Shown here in pieces: positions 1 through 9,195 of a DNA stretch of 38,562 nt. Made by a program: the position numbers and the translations under genes. This DNA comes from Candidatus Woesearchaeota archaeon (GTDB lineage Archaea; Nanobdellota; Nanobdellia; Woesearchaeales; GW2011-AR4), in NCBI GenBank assembly GCA_016784105.1, contig JADHVG010000005.1, positions 1-38,562 on the forward strand. Reading direction: 5' to 3'. Numbering within the stretch: position 1 is the first letter of the stretch; each line of letters starts with the position of its first letter. The notes under the pieces are model-generated. The model was given only the letters and a program-made list of their open reading frames with translations, was not told the origin of the DNA and ran no database searches.

Positions 1-2334
1 GAGATGTACCGTAACCTAACCAAAAAGGGTGTTAAGATTCCTAATGGTTTTGCCGTGACTGCTCATGCCTACAACTATTTTCTCGAATATGCAAAAATAA
101 GAGAACACATAAAGGAAATTCTTTCCGACCTTAATACTCATAACATTAGAAATCTTACTGAACGAGGAAGAAAAGTTAGAGAATTAATTTTAAACTCTCA
201 CCTCCCTCCTGAGCTCGAGTCTGAGATCATAAAAGCTTACACAAAACTTTCTCGAGAATATAAAACAGAAGAAACAGATGTTGCCGTTAGAAGTTCAGCA
301 ACAGCGGAAGATCTTCCTGATGCAAGCTTTGCGGGTCAACAGGAAACTTACCTTAATGTTAAGGGATCCTTCAAGCTTTTAGAAGATTGCAAAAAATGCT
401 TTGCTTCTTTGTTTACCAACCGAGCTATCTCTTATAGGGTAGATAAGGGGTTCGACCATTTTGATATAGCACTATCCATAGGGGTTCAGAAAATGGTTCG
501 TTCTGATCTTGCTTCTAGTGGGGTCATGTTTTCAATTGATACTGAATCAGGTTTCAAGGATGCGATTCTGATAACTGGTTCATACGGACTGGGAGAAAAT
601 ATTGTCTTAGGAGCTGTTAACCCTGATCAGTTCTATGTGTTCAAGCCAACTCTAAGGAAGGGTTACAAACCTATCTTAAGTAAAAGACTTGGTGAGAAAC
701 AAATAAAAATGATTTATTCTCATATGGGAGAGAAAACTGCTACAAGGAACGTAGAGGTTTCTGCTGCTTTTAGACACAAATTTTGCATAGATGATAAAGA
801 CATTTTGAAGCTTGCAAAATGGGCTATGATAATTGAAGATCATTATTCAAAAAAAGCTGGGAAATTCAAACCTATGGATATTGAATGGGCTAAGGATGGT
901 AGGACTGATGAGATTTATATCGTTCAGGCTAGGCCGGAAACCGTACAAAGTGTGAGAGATGTTAACGTAATAGAGAAATATTCTATACAACAAAAAGGTA
1001 AAGTTTTGATAGAAGGAACTAGTGTGGGTGATAAGATCGGTCAGGGAAAATCTCATATTATTATGGACGTACGCGACATGGAGCAATTCAAAAAAGGAGA
1101 AGTTCTTGTTACTGAGATGACCGACCCGGACTGGGAACCGATCATGAAGATTGCTTCTGCTATCGTAACTAATCGTGGTGGAAGAACTTGTCACGCTGCG
1201 ATCATAGCTCGTGAGTTGGGAATTCCTTGTGTTGTTGGAACTGGTCACGGTACCGAGAAGATAAAGAACAATCAAAAAGTCACTGTTTCTTGTGCAGAAG
1301 GTTCAACAGGATACATCTATGAAGGTCTTCTCAAGTTTGAGATAAAAAAAACTGACCTGAAAAAATTAGACAAACCAAAAACCAAGATAATGATGAATCT
1401 TGGAAATCCTGAGCAGGCTTTTGAGTTCTCCTTTTTGCCACATGATGGGATAGGACTGGCAAGACAAGAATTTGTGATAAGTTCTTACATAAAGGTTCAT
1501 CCTCTCGCTTTGTTACATCCTAACATGATCAAGGATAATGAAACAAAGAAGCTGATAGATGAAACTGTTAGAGGGTATCAGGATAAACAACCCGAATATT
1601 TTTTTATTGACAAATTGGCAGAAGGCATTTCAACTTTAGCCGCTGCTTTCTATCCAAAAGATGTTATTGTTCGTTTATCAGACTTCAAGAGTAATGAGTA
1701 CGCCAACTTAATTGGTGGCAAGTACTTTGAGCCTAAAGAAGACAATCCAATGATTGGGTGGCGTGGAGCTTCAAGATATTATTCTGAGAAATATAGACAA
1801 GCTTTTGTCCTTGAATGTATGGCCTTGACTAAGGTAAGAGATGAAATGGGATTGACTAATGTTAAAGTTATGGTTCCTTTTTGCAGGACGGTTGAAGAAG
1901 GAAAAAATGTCATAAGTATCATGGCAAAGAATGGTCTTAAGCAAGGTAAAAACAATTTGGAAGTTTATGTGATGTGTGAGATCCCTTCTAATGTGATTCT
2001 TGCGGATGAGTTTGCAAAGATATTTGATGGTTTTAGTATAGGAACTAACGACCTTACTCAATTAACATTAGGTCTGGATAGGGATTCTGAACTTGTTAGT
2101 CACATCTATAATGAGATGGATCCTGCTGTTACCAGTTTGGTTGCTTCTGTGATTAAAACAGCAAAGAAGCATAAGAGAAAGATAGGTTTGTGTGGAGACG
2201 CTCCAAGTTCTTCAGTGGAATTTGCAAGATTTCTGGTTGAGTGCGGTATAGATTCCATGTCTCTAACTCCAGACGCACTCTTAAAGACGTTTGTTTCTGT
2301 TGCTAAAGAAGAGAAAAGGCTCAAGAAGAAGTAA
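1..2334 (+). CDS. ppsA: Phosphoenolpyruvate synthase (pyruvate, water dikinase), 5' end cut by window
   Basis: Interconverts pyruvate + ATP and PEP + AMP + Pi in gluconeogenesis or reverse flow; cytosolic. The frame is open from base 1 (GEMYRNL, matching the end of the family's GGKNASLGEM start), so about 15-20 N-terminal residues are missing. Domains in order: ATP-binding N-terminal domain with RSSATAEDLPDASFAGQQET near residue 95; swivelling phosphohistidine domain with GGRTCHAAIIARELGIP, where the His is phosphorylated, near residue 395; C-terminal PEP/pyruvate barrel with SIGTNDLTQLTLGLDRD and GLCGDAPSS near residues 680-735. Length fits the usual 780-800 residues. It ends 14 bp after the 3' end of the convergent methyltransferase gene, so the two 3' ends overlap. 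Confidence 0.96.
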   Translation, partial: EMYRNLTKKGVKIPNGFAVTAHAYNYFLEYAKIREHIKEILSDLNTHNIRNLTERGRKVRELILNSHLPPELESEIIKAYTKLSREYKTEETDVAVRSSATAEDLPDASFAGQQETYLNVKGSFKLLEDCKKCFASLFTNRAISYRVDKGFDHFDIALSIGVQKMVRSDLASSGVMFSIDTESGFKDAILITGSYGLGENIVLGAVNPDQFYVFKPTLRKGYKPILSKRLGEKQIKMIYSHMGEKTATRNVEVSAAFRHKFCIDDKDILKLAKWAMIIEDHYSKKAGKFKPMDIEWAKDGRTDEIYIVQARPETVQSVRDVNVIEKYSIQQKGKVLIEGTSVGDKIGQGKSHIIMDVRDMEQFKKGEVLVTEMTDPDWEPIMKIASAIVTNRGGRTCHAAIIARELGIPCVVGTGHGTEKIKNNQKVTVSCAEGSTGYIYEGLLKFEIKKTDLKKLDKPKTKIMMNLGNPEQAFEFSFLPHDGIGLARQEFVISSYIKVHPLALLHPNMIKDNETKKLIDETVRGYQDKQPEYFFIDKLAEGISTLAAAFYPKDVIVRLSDFKSNEYANLIGGKYFEPKEDNPMIGWRGASRYYSEKYRQAFVLECMALTKVRDEMGLTNVKVMVPFCRTVEEGKNVISIMAKNGLKQGKNNLEVYVMCEIPSNVILADEFAKIFDGFSIGTNDLTQLTLGLDRDSELVSHIYNEMDPAVTSLVASVIKTAKKHKRKIGLCGDAPSSSVEFARFLVECGIDSMSLTPDALLKTFVSVAKEEKRLKKK

Positions 2335-3346
2335 TAACCAGTATCTTCCTTGTTAAATTGCTGTGTACATAAACAGAAAATTCTTTTTTTATTTTTAGTT
2401 TTGATTTTTTTATCAATTTTTTATAATTTACATAGTTTGGGAAAATTATCACTGCTTTCTTGGTTAATATTTTCTTTAGGTGTAAGGCTATGTCAGAATA
2501 AAAATTTTCTAGATATTTTTTCATCTCTTCTTTATTTTTTTTTGTTACCCTTATATTTTTCATGATGCTTGCATTCAGACCGTAAGGAAGATCCGCAACG
2601 ATATACTCATATTTTTTCTTTGTGTCAAAAAAATCTTTTACTTCCAGTTTGCTTTTCACTCTGAAATGTTTGAGGTTTACCATTGACTTCCATATCATTT
2701 TCTGATTGATATCTGTTCCAATAGTTTTTAGTTCCATAAGGCCTGCTTCTATGAGTATTCCTCCAGACCCGCAAAAAGGATCCAAAACTGTTCCTTTTTT
2801 TATTCCTGTTAAATTTATCATGGACCTTGCGAGTTTTGGATGTAACGATATTGGTGAAGGTTTTGGTCTTAAATGAGATTTTCTTTTCTCAAAGTTTTGT
2901 TCAATATTTTCAAGAAGCAAACAACAAAACACTTTATTTTTTGTAAAAAAGATACGTATATCCGTTTCAGGATTCTTTAATTTAACTTTTGGTTCTTTAA
3001 CAGCTCTCCAGACATATCCTGCAAGCTTTTTTTCGGAATATTCTTTTGTTAACTTTTTATTTTGAAGATTTATTGATTCTATTCCAAAGTTTTTTTTGTA
3101 AATCTTTTTCCAGTTATAACTTTCAATTTTTTTTAGAAAATCTTTGTAATTGACTTCAAATAGTAATTTGTTGATTGATTTTGTGTAAGCAAGCCGTTCA
3201 GCTAGGAACTTAATTTTTCTTTTATCTTTGATTGTTAATTGTAGAAGATTATCTATTGTTGGGGGGTTTTTGTTGTTTGTTAATGCTAGGACTTCCTCTT
3301 TTGCTAATTCTGGAAATTCTTTGTACATCTCAAATACATAGTTCAT
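2321..3346 (-). CDS. Trm-G10-type tRNA (guanine-N2) methyltransferase, THUMP plus Rossmann fold
   Basis: Predicted SAM-dependent methyltransferase for G10 of tRNA (archaeal Trm-G10/Trm11 family). The C-terminal half has the SAM-binding motif LDPFCGSGGILIEAG and a catalytic DLPYG, the (D/N)PPY-type motif of N2/N6 amino methyltransferases. The N-terminal ~150 residues have the look of a divergent THUMP RNA-binding domain (VFEMYKEFPELAKEEVLAL). I chose the ATG at 3346 over an in-frame TTG at 3364: a TATA-like CTTTTAAGC lies about 30 bp upstream of this ATG, placing the mRNA start near it. Length (341 residues) is normal. The family is clear; the exact position methylated is inferred. Confidence 0.85.
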   Translation of the reverse strand: MNYVFEMYKEFPELAKEEVLALTNNKNPPTIDNLLQLTIKDKRKIKFLAERLAYTKSINKLLFEVNYKDFLKKIESYNWKKIYKKNFGIESINLQNKKLTKEYSEKKLAGYVWRAVKEPKVKLKNPETDIRIFFTKNKVFCCLLLENIEQNFEKRKSHLRPKPSPISLHPKLARSMINLTGIKKGTVLDPFCGSGGILIEAGLMELKTIGTDINQKMIWKSMVNLKHFRVKSKLEVKDFFDTKKKYEYIVADLPYGLNASIMKNIRVTKKNKEEMKKYLENFYSDIALHLKKILTKKAVIIFPNYVNYKKLIKKSKLKIKKEFSVYVHSNLTRKILVITSS

Positions 3347-3378
3347 AATAAGAAAAGAATTCAAGTTAGCTTAAAAGC

Positions 3379-3957
3379 TTATTTCTTGATCTTTTTGTAT
3401 GCAAGAAATATTACTAAGATAAGTTCTGCTAGGATTATTGGTGGTTTAACGAATCTGTGCAGATCTCCAAAAACCATGATGGTTCCAAAGAATAGTGTTA
3501 ATAATCCTCCTAACAAAAATCCGGTTCCTATCCATTCATTTAACCTTGAACTTGTTGGAAGATAAAATGCGATGATTATGGCGATTAATGCAAATATTGC
3601 TGAGATAATAAACACAACAAAACTATGTTCTTCTCTTGCGGTATCATATTCGTTCTGGCAAGTCTCACAAGAATAACTTTTTGGACAATTAAATTCATCG
3701 TACTCATAAGCAATTTGTCCTTTTTTATCTGTACATGCTTTAGTTTCCGTTTCCGAAGGTCCTTTTATTTCTTTGCAATCTGCTCTGTCTTTGTACACTA
3801 CCGGTTTTTCTATAAATCGTTCTTCGCAGAAATCATTGTACTTAGGAGTGGGATAAACAGCATCAATTGAGGTAAAAACGAAAACAGTAAACAATATCGC
3901 TATGATAAAAATCAATCCTATTTTTCTTATGTCAAACTTGGAAGTTGTTTTAGACAT
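3379..3957 (-). CDS. Membrane protein with extracytoplasmic Cys-rich domain, unknown function
   Basis: About 192 residues. One N-terminal hydrophobic segment (residues ~12-32) is followed by an ~75-residue polar region with six cysteines (FCEE, DCKE, ACTD, NCPK, SCETC), then three more membrane segments near residues 110-180 and a short KKIKK tail. The even number of Cys in a loop that should face outside suggests disulfides. The ATG at 3957 is preferred over a TTG at 4002 because a TATA-like TTTTTAAA sits ~28 bp before the ATG. It diverges from the winged-helix gene at 4043. I do not recognise the family; conservation in related archaea is likely but not shown here. Confidence 0.75.
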   Translation of the reverse strand: MSKTTSKFDIRKIGLIFIIAILFTVFVFTSIDAVYPTPKYNDFCEERFIEKPVVYKDRADCKEIKGPSETETKACTDKKGQIAYEYDEFNCPKSYSCETCQNEYDTAREEHSFVVFIISAIFALIAIIIAFYLPTSSRLNEWIGTGFLLGGLLTLFFGTIMVFGDLHRFVKPPIILAELILVIFLAYKKIKK

Positions 3958-3980
3958 AGGGATTATCTTGTTTCTGTTGT

Positions 3981-4042
3981 TTAAAAACTTATTTATTTTC
4001 AATATAGTAAAGTATATATACTAATTCTCCCATTTTTAAGTT
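3981..4042. promoter_or_regulatory. Divergent promoter region between membrane protein and wHTH gene
   Basis: On the + strand GTATATATACT at about 4012-4022 is a TATA box ~25 bp before the ATG at 4043, implying a leaderless or near-leaderless mRNA. On the - strand TTTTTAAAC near 3980-3988 stands ~28 bp before the ATG at 3957. Confidence 0.6.
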
Positions 4043-4363
4043 ATGGCTCGTGGAAGACCCACCAAATCTGAAATAAGACAAAACATTATAGAACTTCTTT
4101 ATTTCATGAAAGAAGGTTACGGCTATCATATATACAAAGCTTATGTTGCTATCTTCCCAAAAGTTACGATGAGAAGTATTTACTATCATCTCAAAAAAGG
4201 TATCACTTTGGGAGAATTCAAAATTTCAAAGATAGAAAAAGAAAAAGGAGAATTTTCATGGGGTGGTGAAGTCGAAAAAACTTACTATGCTCTTGGAGAA
4301 CAAGCGAAACCTTCAGTAGATGAACGCGTCAAAGAATATTTTGATAAAAAGAGTAGTTCTTAA
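4043..4363 (+). CDS. Small winged-helix DNA-binding protein (PadR-like)
   Basis: 106 residues. An N-terminal basic ARGRPTKSEIRQNIIELLYFM helix leads into a compact winged-helix pattern (GYGYHIYKAYVAIFPKVTMRSIYYHLKKG...) followed by a wing-like FSWGGEVEKTYYALGEQ and a charged C-terminal helix. The YHLKKG recognition-helix region and TYYALGE wing resemble PadR/ArsR-type regulators. Expressed from its own TATA box; 13 bp after its stop starts the pilin-like gene, so they may be cotranscribed. DNA binding is inferred; the target is unknown. Confidence 0.7.
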   Translation: MARGRPTKSEIRQNIIELLYFMKEGYGYHIYKAYVAIFPKVTMRSIYYHLKKGITLGEFKISKIEKEKGEFSWGGEVEKTYYALGEQAKPSVDERVKEYFDKKSSS

Positions 4364-4376
4364 TCCTTAAATTAAA

Positions 4377-5156
4377 ATGAATGCGAAAAGAGGTCAGATT
4401 GCTATTTTCATGTTGTTAATTTTAACTGTTAGCATAGCCTACTCTTTCATTCTTTATTTGAATGGTTCTGAAGCAGAAGATATCCGAGTTGAAACTTCAA
4501 AAATCTTAGAAAATCCCTCCAATCAAATAAATCTTTTTGTTAGTCTTTGTCTTGAAAAAACAGCAGAAGAAGGAATATACACTCTAGGTATCGGAGGAGG
4601 TTCTTATTTCAATAATAGTTTAAGTACAGAATCATCCATTAAAATTCCATTTTATTTATTGGATGGGAAAAATATAATGCCTTCTTTAAACCATATAGAA
4701 TCTGAACTTTCTTTTTTTATAGAACAAAATCTAGAAAGTTGCATAGATAAATTTGGTGATATAAAAGAAGGATATGTGTTCAAAACAGGAGACATACATG
4801 TAGAATCTGTCATAGGAGTGGAAGATGTTTTAATCTCCCTTAAATATCCTATAGAATCCACTTTTAATGATAATAAAATTTTATTGGAAGATTTTTCTTC
4901 AAAATTGAATTTTAATTTTAAGGACAAATATGATTCTGTGGCCTATTTTTTGGAAGTTCAAGAATTAGAGCCAGAAAGTGTTGCTTTGGGTCAGTTATCT
5001 AATCTTGCTTATCACAAAAATTTTACATTTGATCTTGTCAGGTTAGGGAACGATGAAATCCTTTATGTCTTGTCTTTTAATGAATCTCCCAAAGATAATT
5101 TTGTATATAGTTTTTTGATTGGATATGGTGGAGACTTGGAGGAAAATTCAGTATGA
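4377..5156 (+). CDS. Surface protein with archaeal class III (pilin-like) signal peptide
   Basis: 259 residues. The N terminus MNAKRGQIAIFMLLILTVS has the short basic stretch, a KRG/Q junction and a hydrophobic helix typical of archaeal type IV pilin-like (class III) signal peptides, cut between G and Q by a prepilin peptidase. The rest is an acidic, hydrophilic region with two Cys (SLCLEKTAEEG and LESCIDKFG) arranged as in a family often seen near secretion genes in DPANN archaea. It overlaps the next gene by 4 bp (ATGA), so the two are translationally coupled. I infer a cell-surface role; no enzymatic motif is visible. Confidence 0.75.
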   Translation: MNAKRGQIAIFMLLILTVSIAYSFILYLNGSEAEDIRVETSKILENPSNQINLFVSLCLEKTAEEGIYTLGIGGGSYFNNSLSTESSIKIPFYLLDGKNIMPSLNHIESELSFFIEQNLESCIDKFGDIKEGYVFKTGDIHVESVIGVEDVLISLKYPIESTFNDNKILLEDFSSKLNFNFKDKYDSVAYFLEVQELEPESVALGQLSNLAYHKNFTFDLVRLGNDEILYVLSFNESPKDNFVYSFLIGYGGDLEENSV

Positions 5157-6535
5157 AAAAAATATTTTCTGTTTTTATGCTCATAATTTTGCTAAACTCT
5201 TTTTTAGTTCAAGGTGTAGATTGGGATTCTGAAGATGCAATACTAGACGAAAATTTTTTGAATAATTTTAGGGCTGATCCTGTTGGAGGGTTTGTACATG
5301 CTCCTGATAAGTCTTGGGAGACTTTAGAAAATGATCCTGCGTTAATGGAAGATCCAAAAATAGCAGATGCTGCATTTAAATCCGATCCAGTGAAAGCATC
5401 TGAAGTTCTAGACAAAAATCCTGATTTGTTGGAAAATGAGGAAGTGTCTACAAAATTTAACGACGCAATATCCAAAAAAATAAGTTTGTTGAATGATAAT
5501 TTGGAATTAAAGAAAAAATGGTTTTCTATAAGGGGAATAGAACTTCCTGATCCGAATGTACCAATAGAAAAATACTGGATTAGGAATGTTGAAGGAACTG
5601 ATCAAGAATATATAAAAACAGAAGGATTTGCAAGACCCGGTTCTTCCGTGCCCTTACACCGGGTTAAACTTATTGACACAGTTGGTAGGGTCATGCTGGA
5701 AGAGGGGTTAGTTGTTTCAGGTTCAGATGTTATAGAAGTAATAATTCCTGCAGAAGGAGGAAGTCCAGAAAGAAAATTCTATGATATCAACAAAGGGGAA
5801 GTTTTTACGCAATATGCTTCTGATGTTAACTTCATAGCAAGAAACGGTGCAGAAATGTACAGTAGTGATGGTTCTGTTGTGTATCGTTCTGTTCCACCAG
5901 GATTGTATCTTCCTGCTGGGGTAAACAGACCTGCAGGATATTCTAGACCTTCTAACTCTATCTTAGCAGTCATAAAGGGAAACGAAAAAGATCCAATAAT
6001 TCAAGGAGGAGAACTACAGCCTGAAAGAAAACATCCCCTACTAGTAGATTTGCGTAGGGATCCTATCTTTAGGGGTTGGAAACCCGGAGAAGAACCGAAC
6101 ACAGAATGTGAAAATTGTGTTGGTCTTGATGTGGTTATAAATCATTTCGAAAAAAATAATCCTAAAAAAACATTTGAAGGGCTGTTTGCTGCTATAAGTG
6201 GTGCTAAAGCAGATTTCATAGCAAAGATTCAACCTCCAGATAATTCGGAAGATCCTACTAACGTTGCAGACCTTCAATCAATCCATCCTATTGCGGAGGT
6301 AGAGGTAATTTCTCAGGATAGTAAAAAAATTGTTGGAGGAATTTATGATGTTACTTCAAAAAATCCTAGTAATCCTGTTGCAGATTATCTGGAAGAAGAA
6401 TTTGTGGATAAACCTATAGAGTTGGTCAAAACGGTAGTTAGTATTCCAATATCCATTCTTAAAAGCATTGGAGGCATGTTCGATTCCATTGTAGAGAGTA
6501 AAAGCCCATCTGAAGAAGTTGCTGAATTGCCTTAA
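5153..6535 (+). CDS. Large secreted protein of unknown function
   Basis: 460 residues with a cleavable-looking signal peptide (MKKIFSVFMLIILLNSFLVQG). It has a charged helical region with repeated DP/NP units (DPALMEDPKIADAAFKSDP, DKNPDL) at residues ~40-110, then a probable beta-rich region (residues ~130-300), one CENC pair near residue 320, and an amphipathic hydrophobic C-terminal helix (ELVKTVVSIPISILKSIGG) that could touch the membrane. It starts inside the stop of the pilin-like gene. I do not recognise the family. Together the two genes look like a small surface-structure module. Confidence 0.75.
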   Translation: MKKIFSVFMLIILLNSFLVQGVDWDSEDAILDENFLNNFRADPVGGFVHAPDKSWETLENDPALMEDPKIADAAFKSDPVKASEVLDKNPDLLENEEVSTKFNDAISKKISLLNDNLELKKKWFSIRGIELPDPNVPIEKYWIRNVEGTDQEYIKTEGFARPGSSVPLHRVKLIDTVGRVMLEEGLVVSGSDVIEVIIPAEGGSPERKFYDINKGEVFTQYASDVNFIARNGAEMYSSDGSVVYRSVPPGLYLPAGVNRPAGYSRPSNSILAVIKGNEKDPIIQGGELQPERKHPLLVDLRRDPIFRGWKPGEEPNTECENCVGLDVVINHFEKNNPKKTFEGLFAAISGAKADFIAKIQPPDNSEDPTNVADLQSIHPIAEVEVISQDSKKIVGGIYDVTSKNPSNPVADYLEEEFVDKPIELVKTVVSIPISILKSIGGMFDSIVESKSPSEEVAELP

Positions 6536-7081
6536 CTAAACTCTTCCAAGATCAAAACTTTCCGGTTTTTCATGTATTGCCGTAGGAATCATCTTCTTTA
6601 GTATCGTTTCAAAGATTAGTACAAAGACATACAAGAGCATCAAGTCTATCATGACCCACCTAGTTATGGTCAATAAATTGTGTATCCACAAGACTGCTAT
6701 GGCAGACAGATAATAAATTGCGCTGGGTGATGCAAAAAGGAAAAAAACACTTTCCTTAATCTTATGAGTAAATGAAATAAAAATTATAAAAAGTGCATAG
6801 AATGCTATAACAAAAATAAATATTGCTTTGTCAAAGCTAAACAACCCTAGATCCATATTAAAGAGTGATTTTGAGCTTATTATAACAACCCAGAACATAG
6901 ATAAACCATTTCCTAGTGCAGTATTCCAACCCAATTTTTCAGTTTTATATCTTCCGAAATATATTTCTATTATCAACCAAAAGAATATTATTGGTGTTAA
7001 CAACCACCAGATAGATGCATCTTTAGCCGGAGCAAAAATTATCTCTTTTAATCCCAAGAGTAAATTGTCCAAAACAGCCAT
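6536..7081 (-). CDS. Polytopic membrane protein, unknown function
   Basis: 181 residues with about five hydrophobic segments (ASIWWLLTPIIFFWLIIEIYF, TALGNGLSMFWVVIISS, KAIFIFVIAFYALFIIFISF, SVFFLFASPSAIYYLSAIAVL, WVMIDLMLLYVFVLIFET). It ends at the base directly after the stop of the convergent secreted-protein gene, with no spacer. ATG at 7081; A/T-rich DNA follows upstream. No catalytic motif seen. Confidence 0.72.
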   Translation of the reverse strand: MAVLDNLLLGLKEIIFAPAKDASIWWLLTPIIFFWLIIEIYFGRYKTEKLGWNTALGNGLSMFWVVIISSKSLFNMDLGLFSFDKAIFIFVIAFYALFIIFISFTHKIKESVFFLFASPSAIYYLSAIAVLWIHNLLTITRWVMIDLMLLYVFVLIFETILKKMIPTAIHEKPESFDLGRV

Positions 7082-7124
7082 AACCTAATTTTAGAATTAT
7101 TTTTTATAAATATTGTTGTTTTAG

Positions 7125-9005
7125 TTAATAATTAAGCAAAACTTCCACGTCTTTCCCAAAAACGTTCTTAAGATTTTCAAATATTGGTCCTTTGATGAAC
7201 ACTTTTGAAGGTATGTCTACTTTCGTAAGAACTTTTTCAAATTCTTCTAGTGAACTTCCTTGCACCATCCCCAAGCTTCCATCTTCTTTTATCTTTGCTT
7301 TGGAAACTTCTTTTTCTTCACTGTCAACATCGTGTATGATAAACGCTATTTTATCAAGCAGGATTACTTCTCCAAACTTGTTTCCGTGTTTTACTTTTAT
7401 TTTTGCACGTTCTATTTCTCTTCCACGTCTTCTTTGAGTATATTCAACTAAAAACTTAATCAGCTCATTTGAATTCCTATGCACTTTATCAACTTCCACT
7501 TTGGATAATTTTTTATTATCATAATCCTTTTTCGCTTGTATCAGCTCATTAAGTATCCTCAAGAATTTTGCTGGAACTTTTCCCTGGCTTATGAGTTCAT
7601 TTTCGAATGTTTTTATTATCTCTTCATCTTTTATTTTTTCAACTCCTTCCATCCGGAGAACATCTCTTATTATAGTGACCATATTCTCATAGGTAGTTAT
7701 CATGTCTTTTTCTTCTTTTATCTTCTCTATCTGGGTAAATAATCTTTTTATTCTCTTAAGATATTTATCACTTTCACCAAGAAGTTCATCTATTTCCTTC
7801 CCGGTCAATTCTTTTTTATCGCCGTGCTCTATGGCTTTTCTTGTAAGAATAACTTTTTCCAAAGTTTTAACAAATTTTTCTTCTAAAAGTTTCTCTTTTT
7901 TGACAAATATTTCTTTCATCAGTTCTGCTGTCTCTTTTGGAGCGGGAGGTGGAATTCCGTGAAGCATCAATGCAGCCTGTGAAGGGGTTAGTATCGCATA
8001 GTACAGGTCTTCCATCCCTATATCTTTTAGTTTTGTTTCTACTCTTCGAAGCATTTGCTCTCCTGATCCCATGAACATGTCTATTGCTTCTGCTGAAGGC
8101 TTGATCTTGCCCATCTTAAGAAGTTGTTTCCATGGCATGAATATTCCTCTATCATAGAAAGGAACTCCATCCCTAAGCAAAGTGAAGATTATTGGATTAG
8201 ATTCACGCAAACTATCCCAGAAATCAGTCAATATATAGACTTGGATGTTTATCTTATTCTTTATCCCAGTTAAATCTCCAGCTTCAATACCCATCCCTAT
8301 GATTATTGCCCTTAACTTGTCTTTTAGTTCAGCTCGGGTCATCTTCTTGACATCGGTGTCATCTATCACGATCCACACATCTATATCTGAGGAGGGAGTT
8401 GCTCTACCTTGAACCAAAGATCCTGCTAAAACATAACTGACAATGTACTTCTCAAATTTCTTCAAGACCATAGTCTTGTGTACTTCTGATATCTTGATAG
8501 CAGCCAACATCCCTTTGTCAAATACCGGGGCTGACATGGCTATTAATTGTAATAAATCATTTTTTCCGTCATAGCAGTTCTGCCATAACTCAGACAATAT
8601 CACGGTTTGCGGTTCCAGATTCTTGTCTATTTCTTGCGCAATGCTGCTTATAATTCCAGTTAGTTTTTCCTTAAGCTCATGCTTAGGCATTTTCCTGCTG
8701 TCAGAATCATCAACAAGAACAAGCACACTTATCTTGTCTTTATCTACTGGCTTTTCTGGTTTTTGTTGGGGCAAATTTGAATTTTCTGGTTGTTTTGGTG
8801 GTGGCAACAAGGTAATTCCTGCTATGTATTTATCAAATTTTTCAAGGACTTTTTTTTGGAATTTATCTAATTTTGCTTTTATCCCTTTGAGCTTTTCCTG
8901 TACATCTTTAGGTAACTTCTCTAAAGCCTTTTCTTGAGTAACAGAAATATCATTAGCTTTCTTTTCATCTATTTTTTTAGGAGATTTAGAAGATTTCTTC
9001 GCCAT
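7125..9005 (-). CDS. Duplicated nucleotidyltransferase (one degenerate) fused to HEPN-like domain
   Basis: 626 residues. After a Lys-rich head, residues ~55-170 and ~182-300 are two copies of a nucleotidyltransferase-like fold: compare VLVDDSDSRKMPKHELKEKL with IVIDDTDVKKMTRAELKDKL, and ELWQNCYDGKNDLLQLIAMS with DFWDSLRESNPIIFTLLRDG. The second copy has the intact motif GSLVQGRATPSSDID (residues 195-209); in the first a Pro/Gln/Lys-rich linker replaces it, so it should be inactive. Residues ~305-430 are a helical domain with RKAIEH (R389, H394), which fits the R-x4-6-H motif of HEPN ribonucleases. The C-terminal ~190 residues are helical, then beta-rich. GGAG lies before the ATG and a TATA-like CTTTATAAAT near 9032-9041. 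NTase assignment is firm, HEPN is inference. Confidence 0.82.
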   Translation of the reverse strand: MAKKSSKSPKKIDEKKANDISVTQEKALEKLPKDVQEKLKGIKAKLDKFQKKVLEKFDKYIAGITLLPPPKQPENSNLPQQKPEKPVDKDKISVLVLVDDSDSRKMPKHELKEKLTGIISSIAQEIDKNLEPQTVILSELWQNCYDGKNDLLQLIAMSAPVFDKGMLAAIKISEVHKTMVLKKFEKYIVSYVLAGSLVQGRATPSSDIDVWIVIDDTDVKKMTRAELKDKLRAIIIGMGIEAGDLTGIKNKINIQVYILTDFWDSLRESNPIIFTLLRDGVPFYDRGIFMPWKQLLKMGKIKPSAEAIDMFMGSGEQMLRRVETKLKDIGMEDLYYAILTPSQAALMLHGIPPPAPKETAELMKEIFVKKEKLLEEKFVKTLEKVILTRKAIEHGDKKELTGKEIDELLGESDKYLKRIKRLFTQIEKIKEEKDMITTYENMVTIIRDVLRMEGVEKIKDEEIIKTFENELISQGKVPAKFLRILNELIQAKKDYDNKKLSKVEVDKVHRNSNELIKFLVEYTQRRRGREIERAKIKVKHGNKFGEVILLDKIAFIIHDVDSEEKEVSKAKIKEDGSLGMVQGSSLEEFEKVLTKVDIPSKVFIKGPIFENLKNVFGKDVEVLLNY

Positions 9006-9148
9006 TTTACATTACTCCGATGTATTATTTAATTTATAAAGCTTTTGATAATAACTACCTAGGAGTATGACAAAATAGATAATTAAAAAACATTGTCCTA
9101 TATCATTTAACAAAAATATTTATAAACTAAGATGCTTATGTGACTGTT

Positions 9149-9181
9149 ATGACAATTAGTGTGACTTTGGAAGTTGAATGA
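9149..9181 (+). CDS. Upstream ORF 1 in aRF1 leader (10 residues)
   Basis: Reads MTISVTLEVE then TGA. It begins at the position where the TATA box predicts the mRNA 5' end, so it could be translated as a leaderless ORF. Its stop overlaps the ATG of uORF 2. Function is speculative; it may be chance. Confidence 0.3.
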   Translation: MTISVTLEVE

Positions 9182-9195
9182 CTGGTTCTTGTTAG
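9178..9195 (+). CDS. Upstream ORF 2 in aRF1 leader (5 residues), in frame with aRF1
   Basis: Reads MTGSC then TAG; no further stop lies between this TAG and the aRF1 ATG at 9220. Readthrough at the UAG would give an aRF1 with 13 extra N-terminal residues plus the recoded one. Short enough to occur by chance. Confidence 0.3.
   Translation: MTGSC

Noticed and set aside
8623-8937. 104-codon open frame antisense to the nucleotidyltransferase gene
   Set aside because: Ser/Phe-rich translation typical of the opposite strand of a Lys/Glu-rich gene.
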